64,000 bases of DNA, taken from assembly GCA_934717745.1 (NCBI GenBank), contig CAKUZB010000005.1, positions 1 to 64,000 on the forward strand, in the 5' to 3' direction. Every line of letters starts with the position of its first letter. Position 1 is the first letter of the stretch. Shown here in pieces: positions 59,754 through 64,000 of the stretch. The DNA comes from an uncultured Candidatus Melainabacteria bacterium. GTDB lineage: Bacteria > Cyanobacteriota > Vampirovibrionia > Gastranaerophilales > Gastranaerophilaceae. The notes under the pieces were generated by a model. It had not been told where the DNA came from and searched no databases. It saw only the letters and a list, made by a program, of their open reading frames with translations. The position numbers were made by a program, and so were the translations under genes.

Positions 59754-60599
59754 ATGGTAGATGAACAAAATTACTACAGAGAAATAACTCCGTCAGGTTT
59801 TGGTATCGCAATCAAAATCAAGGAAGTTTTATTCTCAACCCAGTCAAAATATCAAAAAATTGAAGTTTTGGATTCAGAATCCTCTTTAGGCAAAATCCTA
59901 ACTCTAAATGATTTGATGTTCGTAACTGAGGGTGATGCTCACCATTACAACGAAATGATTACACATCTTCCACTTTTGAGCCATAAAAATCCTAAAAATA
60001 TTTTAATCATTGGTGGTGGAACAGGTGCATCAACAAAAGAAGTTCTAAAACACGAAACAGTTGAAAAAGTTGTCATTGTTGATATTGATGAAGAAGTAGT
60101 AAACACCTGCAAAAAATATTTACCGTCTATCGCAAGTTGTCTTGATAATGAGAAAGTTGAAGTAAAAATTGCAAATGCCTTTGAATATCTTCAAAACACA
60201 GATAACAAATTTGACGTTGTAATCATTTCATCACCAGACCCACTAGGCCCCGGAATTGGCGAATACACAAGCGATGTTTATCAAAATTTAAAAAGAGTTT
60301 TAAATGAAGATGGAATTGTTGTAATTCAATCAGAAAGCCCTGTTGCTAATATTCAAAAAAGTAAAATTTTATATACAAATTTATTAAAAAATTTCAAAAT
60401 CGTAAAAAGTTATACATCTCCAATTCCAACATACCCTGGAAGTTGCTGGGCTTGGGCATTTTGCTCTGAAACAACAAGACCTTTAGATAACTATAATGAA
60501 GAACGTTATAAAAAAATTGTCGACCAATGTAAATTATTCAACTTGAAATACGCAAAAGAAAGACTGGAACAAGAAACAATTTTAGATGATTTAATATAA
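59754..60599 (+). CDS. Spermidine-synthase-like protein, degenerate active site
   Basis: This 281-residue homologue of spermidine synthase lies directly before an intact copy (about half identical by eye). It keeps the fold and the 'SPIPTYPG..WAWAFCS' end. The SAM/decarboxy-SAM loop is GGGTGAS instead of GGGDGG, 'VDID' replaces 'CEID', and the catalytic Asp of 'IDSTDP' is Ser ('ISSPDP'). Loss of these residues makes normal spermidine synthesis doubtful. It may bind the partner enzyme or use other substrates. Confidence 0.8.
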   Translation: MVDEQNYYREITPSGFGIAIKIKEVLFSTQSKYQKIEVLDSESSLGKILTLNDLMFVTEGDAHHYNEMITHLPLLSHKNPKNILIIGGGTGASTKEVLKHETVEKVVIVDIDEEVVNTCKKYLPSIASCLDNEKVEVKIANAFEYLQNTDNKFDVVIISSPDPLGPGIGEYTSDVYQNLKRVLNEDGIVVIQSESPVANIQKSKILYTNLLKNFKIVKSYTSPIPTYPGSCWAWAFCSETTRPLDNYNEERYKKIVDQCKLFNLKYAKERLEQETILDDLI

Positions 60600-60616
60600 A
60601 GAAAGGGAAATTAAAA

Positions 60617-61468
60617 GTGTCAGAAGAATTATATTACAAAGAAATCACACCATCAGGCTACGGAATCGCAATTAAACTAAAAGGTGTTTTATTTTCAGAA
60701 CAATCAAAATATCAAAAAGTTGAAATCTTAGATTCTGATTCAAAATTAGGTAAAATCTTAACCCTTGATGATTTAATGATGGCAACAGAAGGTGATGAAT
60801 ATTTCTACCACGAAATGATTGCACATATTCCAATGATGAACCACCCATGCCCTAAATCAGTTCTTGTAATTGGTGGTGGCGATGGCGGTACTGTTAGAGA
60901 AGTGCTAAAACACAACACCGTTGAAAAAGTAGTTCTTTGTGAAATCGATGACATGGTAATTGAAGCATCTAAAAAATACTTGCCTACAATCGCTTGCAAA
61001 TTAGATGACCCTAAAGTTGAAATTAGAGTTGAAGATGCTATTGAATACATTAAAGATAAAAAAGATATGTTTGATATTATCTTAATCGATTCAACAGACC
61101 CAATGGGACCTGGGGTTGGTTTATTCACAGAAGAATTCTACACAAATGTTATGAATTCGCTAAAAGACGGTGGTATTATGGTTGCTCAATCAGAAAGCCC
61201 TGTTGCTAACGAAGATGAAATCAAACACATGTACAGATTATTGAAAAAAGTGTTCCCAATCGTAAGTTCATACACTTCACCAATTCCAACATACCCTGGT
61301 GGGTATTGGGCTTGGGCATTCTGCTCTAAAACAGTTGAACCTCTTTCATACATCGATGAAGAACGTTGTGCAGAAATTACAAAACAATGTAAAATCTATA
61401 ACAAAGACTACCACAAGGCAAGATTTGCACTTCCAACTTTCTTAGATGATTTAACCGGTAACAACTAA
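60617..61468 (+). CDS. speE: Spermidine synthase (polyamine aminopropyltransferase)
   Basis: This 283-residue enzyme transfers aminopropyl from decarboxylated SAM to a diamine. All family motifs are intact: 'EYFYHEMIAHIPM', 'VIGGGDGGTVREVL', 'VLCEIDDMVIE', and the catalytic 'ILIDSTDPMGPGVGLFTEEFY' (split). It starts with GTG after AGAAAGGGAAA. It stands 17 bases after its degenerate paralogue and ends before a strong terminator. Confidence 0.93.
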   Translation: MSEELYYKEITPSGYGIAIKLKGVLFSEQSKYQKVEILDSDSKLGKILTLDDLMMATEGDEYFYHEMIAHIPMMNHPCPKSVLVIGGGDGGTVREVLKHNTVEKVVLCEIDDMVIEASKKYLPTIACKLDDPKVEIRVEDAIEYIKDKKDMFDIILIDSTDPMGPGVGLFTEEFYTNVMNSLKDGGIMVAQSESPVANEDEIKHMYRLLKKVFPIVSSYTSPIPTYPGGYWAWAFCSKTVEPLSYIDEERCAEITKQCKIYNKDYHKARFALPTFLDDLTGNN

Positions 61469-61493
61469 AATTTTCAATATAAAAAATAATAAA

Positions 61494-61524
61494 ATGGCGA
61501 CGATTTTTTCAAAATCGTCGCCAT
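61494..61524. terminator. Strong bidirectional terminator
   Basis: A 14-bp perfect stem (ATGGCGACGATTTT and its complement) with a TTC loop separates rightward speE from the leftward gene at 61539. Its GC-rich base is unusual for this region. Confidence 0.85.
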
Positions 61525-61538
61525 TATGTTAAAAACTT

Positions 61539-61913
61539 TTATACGATAGTAACTTTATCTTCAGTTGTAAGTCCAACTTTACCTGCTTCAGGATTCATAA
61601 CCTCAATTTCCACTCGGTTTCTTCCCTCTTGAATACCGTCTGTTCCCATTAGAACAAACATTCCCTCTTGTCCTAAGCGGAAACTTACAGGATTTTCTTC
61701 TGAAACATCTGTTCCTAAAAGTTCTTTACCTTGAGTTATAAATTTAACTTTTTCAGCAGTATAAGTTACATCATTAATTTTAACGTAATTAAATCCGCTA
61801 ATGAACCCTGGTCCAAGAACATTTTTTAAAACAAAAGTAATTTTACCGTCTTCTTTTTTTAGCGAACCACTTTTGTAAAGCCTCTTAATTAAAAACTCTG
61901 GTACAACTGCCAT
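61539..61913 (-). CDS. Conserved-looking small protein near the glycosidase
   Basis: This 124-residue beta-rich protein begins MAVVPEFLIKRLYKSGSLK and has 'VLKNVLGPGFISGFNYVKIND' (split) and 'PVSFRLGQEGMFVLMG'. It looks like a compact beta-barrel or sandwich. AGGAGA lies before the ATG. Its gene follows the family 35 glycosidase gene by 18 bases and is probably cotranscribed with it, so a role in the same carbohydrate pathway is possible. I do not recognise it securely. Confidence 0.6.
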   Translation of the reverse strand: MAVVPEFLIKRLYKSGSLKKEDGKITFVLKNVLGPGFISGFNYVKINDVTYTAEKVKFITQGKELLGTDVSEENPVSFRLGQEGMFVLMGTDGIQEGRNRVEIEVMNPEAGKVGLTTEDKVTIV

Positions 61914-61931
61914 AAATCTTCTCCTTACTTA

Positions 61932-64000
61932 TTAAAACAACTGATAATGATAATCATCACCTATCTCCAGTATAACATTTTTTGCTTCATTTTTAAAGTC
62001 CCATTGAGTTGGAATATGTTTTTCTCTTTGCCAAACAACAATATCAAGAGTATTGTGTTCCTTTAAAAACGAAGAAATTAAGTAAAATTTGTCTTGAACA
62101 TTTGCACGTTTAATATATCGTCCAATTTTATAACCGTTCAAAAAAATTGTCGCACGTCTATATGGAAAATCTTTTAATGACAAATATTTTGCAAATGTAT
62201 GATTTTCTTTAAATTCCACATCAAAATTTGTCGAAATCCTCAACAAGTAAGGAGAATCACTTTCTCTAAACAAACCTTTTTGAATAGAAAGTTTTTCATC
62301 GACTGAAAACGTTATATCCATTTCCGGTTTAGTAACAAATGTAACTAAACCTCTAGGATAATTTGTATCCCCCGAAAAGCCCTTGTCAAAACCAAGATTT
62401 TCGACTAGAATAGTTAATTCGTTTATTTTTTTATTCAAGATTTTTTTATTCAGTGAAATTTGAATAGTTTCAGAGATTTGTTGAAGTTTTTCTATCTTAT
62501 AACTATTACGGCTTAAAACCTCTTTGCCATTGATATATACCGCAAACAAATGCCTTGCGGAAAGTGTCAATTCTTCAATTGTATCAGGAATTTGTGCTTT
62601 ATACCATACAAATTCATCATAGGCTTTGCAAGAAAGAGAATCTGTTTCTCCATCTATCTTTCGCCACGATGAATAATCATAATCGCAATCAATTTCATTT
62701 GCACAAAAACTGACTTGATGATTTTTGTATTTCATTGGTTTTTCAAATTTTTCAACTTTGTAAGGCTTTTGAGAGAAGCCATTTTTTAAGTCAAGATATG
62801 CGACTTCTCGTGTTGAAGATAATCCTATAATACCATTTGAATACATCATATCGGCATTAAAAATAATTTTGTTATTCAATACCCAAGTTTTATCAGCAAG
62901 TTGCTTGTTTATAAATACAAATTCTGTCTTTTTACCATTTTCTTCAAAAATTATACGCTCATAGTTCTTTTTATCAGCAGAAATCAAAGTATTTCTGCCT
63001 TTTACCTTGATATGTGAACCGTTTCCAGATAAGAAAAATACATATTCATGGTTATCATCTTTTAATCTGGTAAAAATTTCTGTATCTGAAAATTCAATTT
63101 CGCATGCCAGTAATTTCAAATTTTTAGGACAAATTTTCATATCAAAAGGTTTTAAAAATACCTTAAATCCATCAGGGAGTTCAAGTTTTCTGCTTTCTTC
63201 TGAAAAATTTCTTAAAAATAGCCATTGACAATGATTTTCATTATCTTGTCTAAGTTTTGCATAAATATTTTCTTCGCATAAATCATAATCGAGAGAATCT
63301 GTATTTGTTAAACCAAAGGAATTTAAAAAATAATTTATTTCTTTTACTTTAAAATAATTTGGTTGTAATTTACCAAATTCATCAATTGGTGCGGTAAATT
63401 CGTAACTTGTATAAACCTCATCGCAAGCATAATTATCCCAAGATGTTCCTCCACAACCCATATAATGGTTAAAAAGCGTAACCCCTTGCGAAATGGCAGT
63501 TTTAGTCATAATGTTAATATGTTCATCACCCAAGGATTTACGAATATGTTCATAACCTGAACCGTCCCATTTGTCAAACCAACCTGCCTGCATTTCGGCA
63601 ATAAAAGACGGTGCATCTTCTTTGCACGCAAAAACATCTTCAACATTATCTAAAACATCAAAGCAAAAATTATCCTGTTTCCAATTTTGACTTGGATTAA
63701 TGTAAGGATACAAATCACAAGCATAAATATCAACTACATCAGACCAAAGCCCTGAAAAATAAGCATCATTATGAAATATTGGACAAGTTACACCTCTCTC
63801 ACGAACCATTTTATACAATTCTCGCATATAAGTTTCGTCCATTTCATCTGTCGCATACTCATTTTCAATTTGGAATAAAACAACATTATCAAATTTAATT
63901 ATTTTCGGAATAATTACGTCATACCATTCTTTTAAATATTCCATATATTTTTCAGAATAATGATACTCAGTACCAATTCTATTACGTGGAATAACCTCTT
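61932..64000 (-). CDS. Family 35 beta-galactosidase-like glycosidase, 5' truncated by the window
   Basis: The frame stays open past the ATG at 63944 to the window edge ('EVIPRNRIGTEYHYSEKYMEYLKEW'), so the true start is outside; at least 689 residues are seen. The acid/base Glu lies in 'FQIENEYA' and the nucleophile Glu in 'FIAEMQAGWFDKWDG', both as in glycoside hydrolase family 35. The long C-terminal beta part holds jelly-roll-like segments ('FAVYINGKEVLSR', 'ATIFLNGYKIGRY'). No signal peptide can be judged. It degrades a beta-galactoside, likely plant or host glycan, by inference. Confidence 0.85.
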   Translation of the reverse strand, partial: EVIPRNRIGTEYHYSEKYMEYLKEWYDVIIPKIIKFDNVVLFQIENEYATDEMDETYMRELYKMVRERGVTCPIFHNDAYFSGLWSDVVDIYACDLYPYINPSQNWKQDNFCFDVLDNVEDVFACKEDAPSFIAEMQAGWFDKWDGSGYEHIRKSLGDEHINIMTKTAISQGVTLFNHYMGCGGTSWDNYACDEVYTSYEFTAPIDEFGKLQPNYFKVKEINYFLNSFGLTNTDSLDYDLCEENIYAKLRQDNENHCQWLFLRNFSEESRKLELPDGFKVFLKPFDMKICPKNLKLLACEIEFSDTEIFTRLKDDNHEYVFFLSGNGSHIKVKGRNTLISADKKNYERIIFEENGKKTEFVFINKQLADKTWVLNNKIIFNADMMYSNGIIGLSSTREVAYLDLKNGFSQKPYKVEKFEKPMKYKNHQVSFCANEIDCDYDYSSWRKIDGETDSLSCKAYDEFVWYKAQIPDTIEELTLSARHLFAVYINGKEVLSRNSYKIEKLQQISETIQISLNKKILNKKINELTILVENLGFDKGFSGDTNYPRGLVTFVTKPEMDITFSVDEKLSIQKGLFRESDSPYLLRISTNFDVEFKENHTFAKYLSLKDFPYRRATIFLNGYKIGRYIKRANVQDKFYLISSFLKEHNTLDIVVWQREKHIPTQWDFKNEAKNVILEIGDDYHYQLF

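Overview
The window is AT-rich bacterial chromosome carrying one complete integrated prophage. The host genes suggest a Gram-negative-type, non-photosynthetic relative of Cyanobacteria (Gastranaerophilales / 'Melainabacteria' type). The basis is an SLH-domain envelope protein, an AsmA-like envelope protein, a type IV pilin-like protein, bacterial lipid and translation genes in tight operons, and low GC throughout. This assignment is inference from gene content, not from a marker comparison.

Left host flank (1-7185). Leftward genes encode a SIMPL-domain protein, a small protein, a 951-residue AsmA-like membrane-anchored protein, an EF-hand protein and an MFS transporter. One rightward gene encodes a secreted WG-repeat protein. 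Several of these genes have a -10 box almost touching the start codon, so they may give leaderless mRNAs.

Prophage (about 7186-44642). It is bounded by 59-bp near-identical direct repeats (attL and attR). Both ends also carry matching tandem integrase arm-type motifs. A tyrosine integrase sits at the left end. A long leftward early operon (15802 to 8475) of small, translationally coupled genes diverges from a repressor gene at 16001, with a perfect 17-bp inverted repeat between them. Next come a second regulator, a secreted nuclease-like protein and a leftward Panacea-type toxin-antitoxin pair. From 19.5 kb the rightward late module is a podovirus of the T7/BPP-1 type: terminase, portal (head-tail connector), Bbp19-like protein, scaffold, capsid, Bbp16-like cement protein, tail tube A and B, gp13-, gp14-, gp15- and gp16-like internal virion proteins, tail fibres and lysis genes. 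The gp15-like protein ends in a peptidoglycan peptidase domain. The 2340-residue gp16-like protein carries extra effector-like domains (ADP-ribosyltransferase-like, nuclease-like and metallopeptidase).

Two features of the late region stand out. The tail-fibre gene is interrupted at a run of nine G; one more G would fuse it to a downstream receptor-domain frame that has no start codon of its own, which suggests a phase-variable tail fibre. Between the endolysin and attR lies a short leftward transcription unit, missed by ordinary gene calling, with a near-consensus promoter, a structured leader, a strong ribosome site, a 37-residue hydrophobic peptide and a terminator. It looks like a type I toxin, with a possible antisense promoter facing it.

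Right host flank (44643-64000). A leftward SLH protein and an EamA transporter are followed by a compact rightward operon: pyrH-frr-cdsA-rnc-rpe-rsgA-ispA-(PAP2-like)-pilin-like. After it come efp-accB-accC, a TPR protein, proS, a HIT protein and two tandem spermidine-synthase genes, the first of which has lost key catalytic residues. The window ends inside a leftward family 35 glycoside hydrolase gene.
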